Shown here one piece after another: positions 57,801 through 64,000 of a DNA stretch of 64,000 bases. A program made the position numbers and the translations under genes. The DNA lies in NCBI RefSeq assembly GCF_018304945.1, contig NZ_JAGQEE010000001.1, forward strand, positions 558,001-622,000, read 5' to 3'. The notes beneath the pieces were generated by a model. It ran no database searches. It was not told where the DNA came from and saw only the letters and a program-made list of their open reading frames with translations. Within the stretch, counting starts at the first letter, position 1, and every line of letters begins with the position of its first letter. Source of the stretch: Collimonas humicola (GTDB lineage: Bacteria; Pseudomonadota; Gammaproteobacteria; Burkholderiales; Burkholderiaceae_D).

Positions 57801-58866
57801 CGGCCGGGTTGATCACCAGCAGGCCGTAGTTGGGCAAAGGCCGGCCGATGGTGACGGGCTCGCCTGCGCGCAATTCCGCCAGGCTGGCCGATACCGTGGC
57901 CTCGGTCGGGCCGTAGGTGTTGAATAGTTGACGGCCGGCTTCCGGCCTGGCCCAGCGGCTGACCAGCGATTCCGGGCACATTTCGCCGCCCAGGTTGATG
58001 ATGCGCAAGCTCGGCACGTCCTGGTTGAACAAGGCTAGCAGCGTCGGCACCGCATGCAGCACGGTGACGCCGTTGGCGGCCAGCGCCAGCGGCAAGGCTT
58101 CCGGATCAGAGGCGATCTCTTTCGGTGCGATCCACAGCGTTGCGCCCACCAGATAACTGATCCAGATTTCTTCGAAAGACATGTCGAAGGCGACCGAAAA
58201 TCCCTGATAGACGCGATCGCGCTCGCTCACGCCCAGCACTGAATTCTCGCTGCGCAGGAAATGGCAGATGGCGCCCTGGGTGATGGCAATGCCCTTCGGC
58301 TTGCCGGTCGAGCCAGAGGTATAGATCACATAGGCCGGATCGCTGCGCTGAACTCCCTGGCGGCGCAGCAGCGGGGTGGCGGATGGCGCCAGCAGCTGCT
58401 CCGCGGTCCATACCTTGCATGCAAGATTGGCCAGGCGCGGCGCGAATTGCGCGCAGCTGACGATGCCCGGCGCATTGGCGTCTTCCAGGCAGACGGCGAT
58501 GCGTTCGACCGGCGTATCGGCGTCCAGCGGCAGCCAGGCGGCGCCGGCCTTGGCGATGCCGGCCTGCATGACCAGCAGGTCGATGCCGCGCGGCAGCCAG
58601 AGTCCGACGATCTGGCCGGGAACCACCCCGGCGCTGATCAGGCCGGATGCGACCCTGTCGGCGCGCTGGTTAAGTTCTTGATAAGACAGCTGGCGCTCGC
58701 CGAATATCAGGGCGGCCTGGTGCGGCAGGCGCGCGGCTGTAGCTTCCAGCAAATCGGCCAATACTTCATCGCGTATCAGTTCGGCTTGTGAGGCCCCGTG
58801 CAGGATGTCGGGGTGACTAGAAAAACTGCTGGCGGCCACACTATCGACGAGCAAAGACTGGGTCAT
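54826..58866 (-). CDS. single-module NRPS-like membrane protein (polylysine-synthetase-like)
   Basis: A 1346-aa protein. Residues ~40-540 form an adenylation domain (YTSGSTGKPKG, FNTYGPTEATV, YRTGDLAR, catalytic Lys in TSGKIDRKAL), ~545-620 a carrier domain with phosphopantetheine Ser576 in LGGHSLF. The rest has about six membrane helices alternating with three left-handed-helix (hexapeptide) acyltransferase-like domains, e.g. LGAKIGSEVIIGSMTL, LGAKIGRHAEIST and LGCRIGRGVYMNT. No condensation or thioesterase domain. This layout is that of epsilon-poly-lysine synthetase-like enzymes (NRPS terminal-domain family). In the pocket, Asp228, Met229 and Glu232 suggest a basic amino acid. No good ribosome site is seen before ATG 58866. 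Confidence 0.88.
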   Translation of the reverse strand: MTQSLLVDSVAASSFSSHPDILHGASQAELIRDEVLADLLEATAARLPHQAALIFGERQLSYQELNQRADRVASGLISAGVVPGQIVGLWLPRGIDLLVMQAGIAKAGAAWLPLDADTPVERIAVCLEDANAPGIVSCAQFAPRLANLACKVWTAEQLLAPSATPLLRRQGVQRSDPAYVIYTSGSTGKPKGIAITQGAICHFLRSENSVLGVSERDRVYQGFSVAFDMSFEEIWISYLVGATLWIAPKEIASDPEALPLALAANGVTVLHAVPTLLALFNQDVPSLRIINLGGEMCPESLVSRWARPEAGRQLFNTYGPTEATVSASLAELRAGEPVTIGRPLPNYGLLVINPAVEHGLTLLPRGEVGELCITGPGVAEGYLGRPELSAEKFLANPWSASEHDRRLYRTGDLARIETDGRVQCLGRTDDQVKIRGFRVELGEIEEVLARQPGVGTVAVVLRQEDGIDQLIAFIVPESGADVAPAALRAALGERLPPYMVPGFFEAMTEMPRLTSGKIDRKALKARPLAAPLAAGGDADVPETPAEIALFAALNKLFPGQPILRSADFFNDLGGHSLFAAKLASALRADPAFAHVTVRDIYLNRTVGRIAQALAEPPLAGIGVDTSWTAPSDFKRWVCGAAQAAAVPWLVAMRMMQWLAPFFTYHFFTGDPGDSIARAIAVSVLVFLLATLFEFGIAIAAKWLIAGRLKPGRYPLWGMVYYRWWLADRLIEAAPAYLLSGSTLYSWWLRALGAKIGSEVIIGSMTLRAHDLLVIEDGVSVGNAVNFENARVEHGELLLGSITLERESCVGSYVVLEGDTRVGAFGHLEGQTALSEGQSVPARRIWTGSPARDAGAFDPDSKQPRPPVTRLRQMGESAFFLFGALLITTLFFMPVFPSFILIDWLDDTEMFPWLQSNNVAFQLAKYFVLAFPATAILIVCTALLSAGIRWSLLPRMRAGSWPVRSNVYCSKWLVNQIQESSLSVLHGVYATVYAPLWYRLLGAKIGRHAEISTALGVVPDMLTLGDDTFIADAVLLGDEQIDGGWITMKPTVISRRSFVGNGAYVPDGTILPENVLIGVHSRVPDNNRMQPGDTWLGSPPINLPAREETSGFPEHLTFRPSRRRRLGRALVEGFRIVSPHAIVIAVGYTVVLNLMPLAGAGQWGEVVSLLTSAGLLYGIGTFIFIAALKWLLLGRYKKRSVPMWTPFVWLSEGVTNLYEGIAIPNFMNYLRGTPWLPLAFNLLGCRIGRGVYMNTTDITEFDCVSIGDYSELNAQACPQTHLFEDRVMKIDQVNIGSRVYMGPRSFVLYGATVGDNAKLGALTLVMKGEAIPPGSNWRGCPAAPARI

Positions 58867-59181
58867 GGAGGAATCTGGGTGAAAGATGGCAAACCGTCGA
58901 TCTTAGCACGGGGAATATAGGTAACGTTCAGACAATTTTGTGTTGGCGGACAGGTTGTTGCGGGCCGTTTTATTTTAGCGACGCTTTGCCGTGTTTTTAC
59001 CGTGTTTGCAGTTGGCCATAAGACGCATTTCATGCTGCCTCACGATCAACTTGCTAATGAGAAACTATTGGCCGTATGATGGGGTATTCGCACCAGGCTA
59101 GGCAAGTAGTTTCTTTTTTTGCATGGTCTCTCATTCGGCTCAAGCTTTCTAACGGTTCTACTGTTACAGCGAGGTCTTGCG
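58867..59181. other. intergenic region between divergent NRPS-like and GGDEF-EAL genes
   Basis: 315 nt without a credible gene. It must hold promoters in both directions; only the plus-strand one could be proposed (59051-59080). No repeat or terminator was found. Confidence 0.6.
59051..59080 (+). promoter_or_regulatory. candidate promoter of the GGDEF-EAL gene
   Basis: TTGCTA and TATGAT with an 18-nt spacer, about 95 nt upstream of the start ATG 59182. Confidence 0.4.
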
Positions 59182-62004
59182 ATGCAGCGATTGAAGAAAT
59201 TTTTGACGTTGGATAGCGGCATGCGCTGGATCAAGGTGATCCTGCCTTTCCTGGCGATTGTCGCCTTGATGGTGGGGCTGCTGGCGTTCAGCATGAATAT
59301 ACTGTCTTCGGTACGGGCTTTTGTCGGCGGCGAGAGCCTTTGGTCGAAAGCGCAGAAGGAGGCGGTATTCCAGCTGAACCAGTACGCGGTGACCCAGGCC
59401 GACGCCGACTATCAGAAAGTCTTGAAGGCGCTGGCGGTGCCGATGGGCGATCAGCGCGCACGCAATGAACTGGACAAGCCCAGGCCGGACATGGACGTCG
59501 TGCGCCAGGGTTTTCTCGATGGCGGCAATCATCCCGACGATATCGGCGGCATCGTCAGCCTGTATCGTAATTTCAAGAACTTCAGCCTGCTGAGCGAACC
59601 GCTGGCTACCTGGAAGATCGGCGACGAGCTGATCCAGCAACTCGATCTCGAAGCCCAGCGCCTGCACGCCGCGATCACGGCCGGCAATCCCGATCCGGTG
59701 GCGATGATCGCCAGCATCGCCCGCATCCGTGAGATCGACGCCCGCCTGACGCCGCTGGAACTGCGCTTTTCCGCCAGCCTGGGCGAATCCTCGCGCCGGG
59801 TGCAGAGCCTGCTGCTGTATGCAACACTGGCGATCGCCATCGGACTGATGATTTTCGGCAGCTGGATTTCGCGCTTTATCCTGTTCAAGAGCGACCAGTT
59901 CAAGGAGGCGCTGAAGGTCAGCGAGGAACGGCTGCAGCTAGCCATGCTGGGCAGCAACGACGGCCTATGGGACTGGGACATCCAGGCCGACAACATCTAC
60001 TATTCGCCGCGCCTGAAGGAGTTGCTGGGCTATACGCTGGAAGACGACGAGCCGACGCCGCTGCAATTCCTGAACTGCATCTATCCTTCGGACCTGGACG
60101 CGGTGCGCGCCAAGCTGACTTCGCATCTGCACGACAATTCGCCGTGCGACATCGAGTTCCGCGTGGTGACCAAGTCGGGCGAATTGCGCTGGGTACGGTC
60201 CTGTGCGCAGTCGACCAGCAATTCCGCCGGCAAGCCGGTGCGCATGGCTGGTTCGTTTACCGACATTACCGCCCGCAAGCGCGCCGAAGAGCAGCTGTAC
60301 GCAGCCAAGGAGCGGGCCCAGGTCACGCTGGAATCGATAGGCGAGGCGGTGATCACGCTCAGCACCGACGGCCGGGTCGAATACCTTAACCCGACCGCTG
60401 AAATCCTCACCAGGTGGACTTTGGCGTCAGCGCGCGGCCTGCCGCTGGAAAAAATCCTGAATGTGGTGGGCGAAGCCTCCGGCAACCGGGTGCCGGACCT
60501 GATCCACCAGATCCTCGACAACAGCATGCCGGTCGAAAACGCTTCCAACCTGCTGCTGGTGTGCGACGACGGCAGCGAAGTCGCGGTCAACCTGTCGGCC
60601 GAACCGATCCGCAACCTGAGCGGCGAGACCATCGGCACCGTGCTGGTGCTGCATGACGTCAGCAAGGACCGCGAATATGCGGCGCAGCTGTCCTACCAGG
60701 CCAGCCATGACGAACTGACCGGCCTCATCAATCGCCGCGAGTTCGAGCGGCGCCTGACGGTGGCGATGATCACCTCGCGCGATCAGCAGCGCCAGCATGC
60801 CGTGCTGTACCTCGACCTGGACCAGTTCAAGGTGGTCAACGATACCTGCGGCCATGCCGCCGGCGACGAGCTGATCCGACAGGTCAGCGTCTTGCTGAAG
60901 CAGCGTTTGCGCGATACCGACACCATCGCGCGCCTGGGCGGCGACGAGTTCGGCGTCTTGCTGGAAAACTGCCCGGTCGAGCATTCCCTGCGGATTGCCG
61001 AAGGCTTGCGGCAGACCGTCGCCGATTTCCAGTTTGTCTGGTCCAACAAGCCGTTCAGCATCGGCGTCAGCATCGGCCTGATCAACCTGGCCGGTGAAAT
61101 GCATACGCTAGGGCAGATCATGAGCGCGGTCGACGCCGCCTGCTACCTGGCCAAGGAAAAGGGGCGCAACCGGGTGCACGAGTACCGGCTGGACGACAGC
61201 GAGCTGTCGATACGGCATGGCGAGATGGAATGGATCACGCGCATCAACGAAGCCCTCACGCACGAAAAATTCTGCCTGTTCTCGCAGGAAATCGTGGCCC
61301 TGGGCCAGAAGCCCAGCCACGGCATGCATTTCGAGATCCTGTTGCGGATGCTGGACAAGGACGACAACCTGGTGCTGCCGATGGTCTTCATTCCTGCCGC
61401 GGAACGCTACAACCTGATGCCCGCCGTCGACCGCTGGGTGGTCGCCACCGTCTTCGCCACGCTGGCGAAGATGAAAAAACAAGGGAAGGGGCTGGATATA
61501 CAGACCTGCGCCATCAACCTGTCCGGCACCAGCATAGGCGACAACAATTTCCTGCATTTCGTGCAGGAGCAGCATGTGAAGTTCGGGATTGCGCCGGAAA
61601 TCATCTGCTTTGAAATTACCGAGACCAGCGCCATCGCCAATTTCGCCAAGGCCGCCCACTTCATCCAGGAACTGAGAAGCGTTGGCTATCGTTTTGCGCT
61701 GGACGACTTCGGCGCCGGCATGTCTTCGTTCGCTTACCTGAAAAACCTGCCGGTCGACTTCATCAAGATCGACGGCGGCTTTGTGAAAGACATGCTGAAC
61801 AGCCCGACCGACTATGCGATGGTCGAGGCGATCAACAAGATCGGCCATCTGATGGGCAAGCAGACCATTGCCGAATTTGCCGTCAATGAACGGATCATCG
61901 GTACGCTCACTGAGATCGGCGTCGATTTTGCCCAGGGCTACGGCATCGGCCGGCCCCAGGCCTTCGGCATAGACACCGACAAGAATCTGCTGAAGGCCAG
62001 CTAG
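59182..62004 (+). CDS. PAS-GGDEF-EAL cyclic-di-GMP signalling protein
   Basis: A 940-aa inner-membrane sensor. Two membrane helices (about 17-38 and 210-235) bound a ~170-residue periplasmic sensor; two PAS domains (about 245-370 and 375-500), GGDEF (motif at 586-590) and EAL (about 690-935) follow. GGDEF is intact and has the inhibitory RxxD site (RDTD) five residues before it. The EAL motif reads EIL (Glu718), while other EAL residues are present (NLSG, EITE, DDFG, KID, and Gln in FAQGYGIGRP), so both cyclase and phosphodiesterase activity are possible. ATG 59182 has a GAGG site; a longer frame exists. Confidence 0.92.
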   Translation: MQRLKKFLTLDSGMRWIKVILPFLAIVALMVGLLAFSMNILSSVRAFVGGESLWSKAQKEAVFQLNQYAVTQADADYQKVLKALAVPMGDQRARNELDKPRPDMDVVRQGFLDGGNHPDDIGGIVSLYRNFKNFSLLSEPLATWKIGDELIQQLDLEAQRLHAAITAGNPDPVAMIASIARIREIDARLTPLELRFSASLGESSRRVQSLLLYATLAIAIGLMIFGSWISRFILFKSDQFKEALKVSEERLQLAMLGSNDGLWDWDIQADNIYYSPRLKELLGYTLEDDEPTPLQFLNCIYPSDLDAVRAKLTSHLHDNSPCDIEFRVVTKSGELRWVRSCAQSTSNSAGKPVRMAGSFTDITARKRAEEQLYAAKERAQVTLESIGEAVITLSTDGRVEYLNPTAEILTRWTLASARGLPLEKILNVVGEASGNRVPDLIHQILDNSMPVENASNLLLVCDDGSEVAVNLSAEPIRNLSGETIGTVLVLHDVSKDREYAAQLSYQASHDELTGLINRREFERRLTVAMITSRDQQRQHAVLYLDLDQFKVVNDTCGHAAGDELIRQVSVLLKQRLRDTDTIARLGGDEFGVLLENCPVEHSLRIAEGLRQTVADFQFVWSNKPFSIGVSIGLINLAGEMHTLGQIMSAVDAACYLAKEKGRNRVHEYRLDDSELSIRHGEMEWITRINEALTHEKFCLFSQEIVALGQKPSHGMHFEILLRMLDKDDNLVLPMVFIPAAERYNLMPAVDRWVVATVFATLAKMKKQGKGLDIQTCAINLSGTSIGDNNFLHFVQEQHVKFGIAPEIICFEITETSAIANFAKAAHFIQELRSVGYRFALDDFGAGMSSFAYLKNLPVDFIKIDGGFVKDMLNSPTDYAMVEAINKIGHLMGKQTIAEFAVNERIIGTLTEIGVDFAQGYGIGRPQAFGIDTDKNLLKAS

Positions 62005-62021
62005 GCATTGGCAATGGAAGC

Positions 62022-63242
62022 TTAGTCCAGCGCAGCTTTCAGAATGCTGCGGAAGGTGCGCGGGGTGCACTTGCCTATCGCGACCTGCGGCGTGCCGTGC
62101 CAGGCGGCGAAGCGCTGCAAGGTCGCCGCCAGCTCGCTGGCCAGCCGCTGGGTTTGCCGCGTATTGGCTTCCAGGTACAGCGCCTTGACTTCGAATATGC
62201 CCTGGCTGCGGTGCGCTTTAGCGTCGAGCCGGCCCACCAGCGCGCCGCGATGCAGGATCGGCAGCGTGAAGTAACCGTAGCTGCGCTTGGCCTCGGGCGT
62301 ATAGCATTCCAGCCGGTAATCGAAACCGAACAGTTCCAGAGTCCGCTTGCGGTCCCATACCAGCGGATCGAATGGCGACAGCAGGCTGGTGACCGTCGGT
62401 TTCAGCAAGCCGGCGGCGGCGTCCAGCGCCAGCTGGCGATGGGCCGGATGGATGTAGACAGGCTGCTGCCAGCCTTCCACGCCGGCTTTCAGCAGGCTGC
62501 CGTCCGCCACCAGCGTTTCCGGATCCGGATCGGGGCGGCTCTTGGCGGTGCGAAAATAATCGCCTATCCAGCTGGCCCTGGCCACGCCCAGCGCCTGTAC
62601 CGCTTTCAGCTGCAGCGTACGCAGGGTGTCGGCGCTGGATGGCATGCGGGCATCGTCCCAATCCGGCAGGATGCGCTCGGCCAGGTCGTAGATCCGATGG
62701 AAATTATGGCGCTTGGCGATCATCAGCCGGCCGGCGGTAAACAGCACTTCGAGCGAACGTTTTTCCGGCTTCCATTCCCACCAGCCGCCGCCCTTGCCGT
62801 CGGTGCGCTTGAAATCGGCGGAGCGCACCGGGCCGTTCTCGCGGATGTGCTGCAGCAGCTTTTCAATGGTGGCGCGATGCTCCTCCATCCACTTGGCCGA
62901 ATATTTCCAGCCCATCGAGCCGGGATCTATCATGCGGTGCCGGAACAGGCCGTAATCCTCGATCGGTAAGAAGCTGGCTTCATGCGCCCAGTATTCGAAC
63001 AGCTGGCGCTCTTCCAGCAATTCTTCCAGCCAGTTCTGCGGATAGCTGCCGAGGCGGCTCCACAGCACCAGGTAAGGACTGCGCGCCACCACATGGATGG
63101 TATCGATCTGCAATACGCCCATCTGGCGGATGGCGCCCAGCACGTCCTGCTTGACGGCTTTCCGGCGCGGCGGATTCAGCAAGCCTTGCGCCGCCAGCTG
63201 CAGGGCGCGCGCTGCCGGCAGCGAGAGCTCGATGGTGTCCAT
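62022..63242 (-). CDS. YcaQ/AlkZ-family DNA glycosylase (winged-helix, HTH_42)
   Basis: A 406-aa protein of the HTH_42 family, which in E. coli YcaQ and the antibiotic-resistance enzyme AlkZ unhooks DNA crosslinks and alkylated bases. The catalytic-type motif Gln45-Ile-Asp47 in GVLQIDTI is the QxD form typical of the YcaQ branch. It lies convergent to the GGDEF-EAL gene (17 nt apart) and follows the peroxidase gene on the same strand with a 12-nt gap. Older annotations call it a crosslink repair or cytoplasmic protein. Confidence 0.85.
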   Translation of the reverse strand: MDTIELSLPAARALQLAAQGLLNPPRRKAVKQDVLGAIRQMGVLQIDTIHVVARSPYLVLWSRLGSYPQNWLEELLEERQLFEYWAHEASFLPIEDYGLFRHRMIDPGSMGWKYSAKWMEEHRATIEKLLQHIRENGPVRSADFKRTDGKGGGWWEWKPEKRSLEVLFTAGRLMIAKRHNFHRIYDLAERILPDWDDARMPSSADTLRTLQLKAVQALGVARASWIGDYFRTAKSRPDPDPETLVADGSLLKAGVEGWQQPVYIHPAHRQLALDAAAGLLKPTVTSLLSPFDPLVWDRKRTLELFGFDYRLECYTPEAKRSYGYFTLPILHRGALVGRLDAKAHRSQGIFEVKALYLEANTRQTQRLASELAATLQRFAAWHGTPQVAIGKCTPRTFRSILKAALD

Positions 63243-63254
63243 GCCGGCGCGGTC

Positions 63255-64000
63255 CTAGATCGCCAGCGCTTGCAGGTCGAGGCGCTGGCCCAGGCGCGGC
63301 GGGCACCAGTAGTAGCCGCCGGTCACCGGCTGCGAAAAGCTGAACAGGGCGTCGACGATATTGTCTTCATGGCCGAGCATGCGGCGCAAGACGTTTTCAT
63401 AGCGATCGCTGGATTCGCCGAAAGCGATGAATTCGGTGCCTTGCTGCATGCCGTCGTCCCAAGGCATGGAGTGCCTCACCATATAAGCTTCCGGGGTAAA
63501 ACTCTCCTGCGCGCTGCGCTTGACGTGGGCCGATTCGGGCGCGTCGTCGATTTCTTCATTGTCTTCGATGCGGCGGCCGATGGCGGCGTCGCGCTGCGCT
63601 GCCGGAAACCCGCGGAAACGCGACAGATCATGGATCCAGCGCTGTACCGCGACAAAACTGGCGCCCTGGCGGCCGGCGCCTTCCGCTACCAGGGCCGCTT
63701 CCACGGCGGCGTTGTCCTGCGGATTTTCGGTGCCGTCTTCATAGCCGGTCAGGTCGCGGCCGTCGCGATAGCGGAAGGTGTCCTGGCTATTGTCCAGCAC
63801 CAGTGCGTCAGCCAGCAGGGCGACCAGCTGGGCGCTGCGTTCGAACAGCGTGCTGCGGTCGCCGCCGCGCAGCAGGATCCATAGCGCCTGCTGGGTCGAC
63901 GGCGCGCTGCAGCCGACGCCGTCAAGCGCGGGGAAGGCCCGCAAGCCTGCGACATGCTGGTCCAAGGCCTGGATCAGCGGCAAACCCAGCCCGACGATGC
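63255..64000 (-). CDS. DyP-type peroxidase, N-terminus beyond window edge
   Basis: The visible ~248 residues are the C-terminal part of a dye-decolorising heme peroxidase. The motif GYEDGTENP (normally GxxDG, with the distal catalytic Asp) and the following proximal heme histidine in SAHVKRS are present, and the tail FSQPVTGGYYWCPPRL is typical. The frame is open to the right edge (IVGLGLPLIQA at its start), so the start lies outside. The cytosolic enzyme uses hydrogen peroxide to oxidise aromatic compounds. Confidence 0.9.
   Translation of the reverse strand, partial: IVGLGLPLIQALDQHVAGLRAFPALDGVGCSAPSTQQALWILLRGGDRSTLFERSAQLVALLADALVLDNSQDTFRYRDGRDLTGYEDGTENPQDNAAVEAALVAEGAGRQGASFVAVQRWIHDLSRFRGFPAAQRDAAIGRRIEDNEEIDDAPESAHVKRSAQESFTPEAYMVRHSMPWDDGMQQGTEFIAFGESSDRYENVLRRMLGHEDNIVDALFSFSQPVTGGYYWCPPRLGQRLDLQALAI

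Noticed and set aside
56389-57927. 512-aa plus-strand open frame opposite the NRPS-like gene
   Set aside because: Antisense to the adenylation and carrier domains, whose motifs are unmistakable; the product is Gly/Arg/Gln/Ala-rich without any recognisable fold.

Overview
The window reads as chromosomal DNA of a high-GC betaproteobacterium of the order Burkholderiales, most likely Oxalobacteraceae (Collimonas / Herminiimonas type). The basis is the conserved order hfq-hflX-hflK-hflC-hisZ-purA, the order ndk-rlmN-pilW-rodZ-ispG-hisS-(yfgM-like)-bamB-der, the surE-pcm-nlpD-rpoS block, and the overall codon style. The genus is an inference from gene order and composition; no database search was possible.

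Layout. (1) 1-5012, + strand: the last six genes of an aryl-polyene type fatty-acid/polyketide cluster: DUF3261-type lipoprotein (cut by the window edge), ketosynthase, dehydratase, ketoreductase, second ketosynthase and a phosphopantetheinyl transferase, packed with start/stop overlaps. (2) 5159-9808, +: an orphan type VI secretion spike gene (vgrG) overlapping an unrecognised 353-aa protein that in turn overlaps a membrane-anchored 308-aa protein. The last two are strikingly AT-rich and look like an effector/immunity cassette. (3) 9997-10521, -: phasin-like protein. (4) 10772-16774: surE, pcm, nlpD, rpoS, rlmD (+), then a Bax-inhibitor-1 family membrane protein (-) behind a two-way terminator. 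(5) 17069-26514, +: housekeeping run from ndk to der (nucleotide balance, rRNA/tRNA methylation, pilus assembly, cell shape, isoprenoids, His-tRNA synthetase, outer-membrane assembly, ribosome biogenesis). (6) 26662-33656, +: hfq, hflX, hflK, hflC, hisZ, purA and a phosphoribosyltransferase.

(7) 33718-40606, -: a LacI-controlled sugar/polyol locus: regulator, ribose-type ABC importer (two-domain ATPase, permease, binding protein), a TIM-barrel sugar isomerase/epimerase and a Gfo/Idh oxidoreductase. A perfect 20-bp palindrome sits just upstream of the regulator gene. (8) 40851-54315: MFS transporter, then a myo-inositol catabolic locus: two Gfo/Idh dehydrogenases (iolG and a paralogue), a divergent RpiR-family regulator, a second ABC importer with a single-domain ATPase, and iolC (fused to DUF2090), iolD, iolE, iolB. 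A 20-nt element is shared by the regions upstream of iolG and between the regulator and the binding-protein gene. iolA and a separate iolJ are not in the window.

(9) 54316-64000: a 23-nt tandem repeat, tRNA-Leu(CAG) with terminator, a 1346-aa single-module NRPS-like membrane protein (-) resembling poly-amino-acid synthetases, a PAS-GGDEF-EAL sensor protein (+), a YcaQ-type DNA glycosylase (-), and a DyP-type peroxidase (-, cut by the right edge).

The parts most worth a second look are the VgrG-linked AT-rich gene pair, the polylysine-synthetase-like NRPS, the histidine-rich tail of HisS, and the operator-like elements of the two sugar loci. No CRISPR array, complete insertion sequence or rRNA gene was seen.
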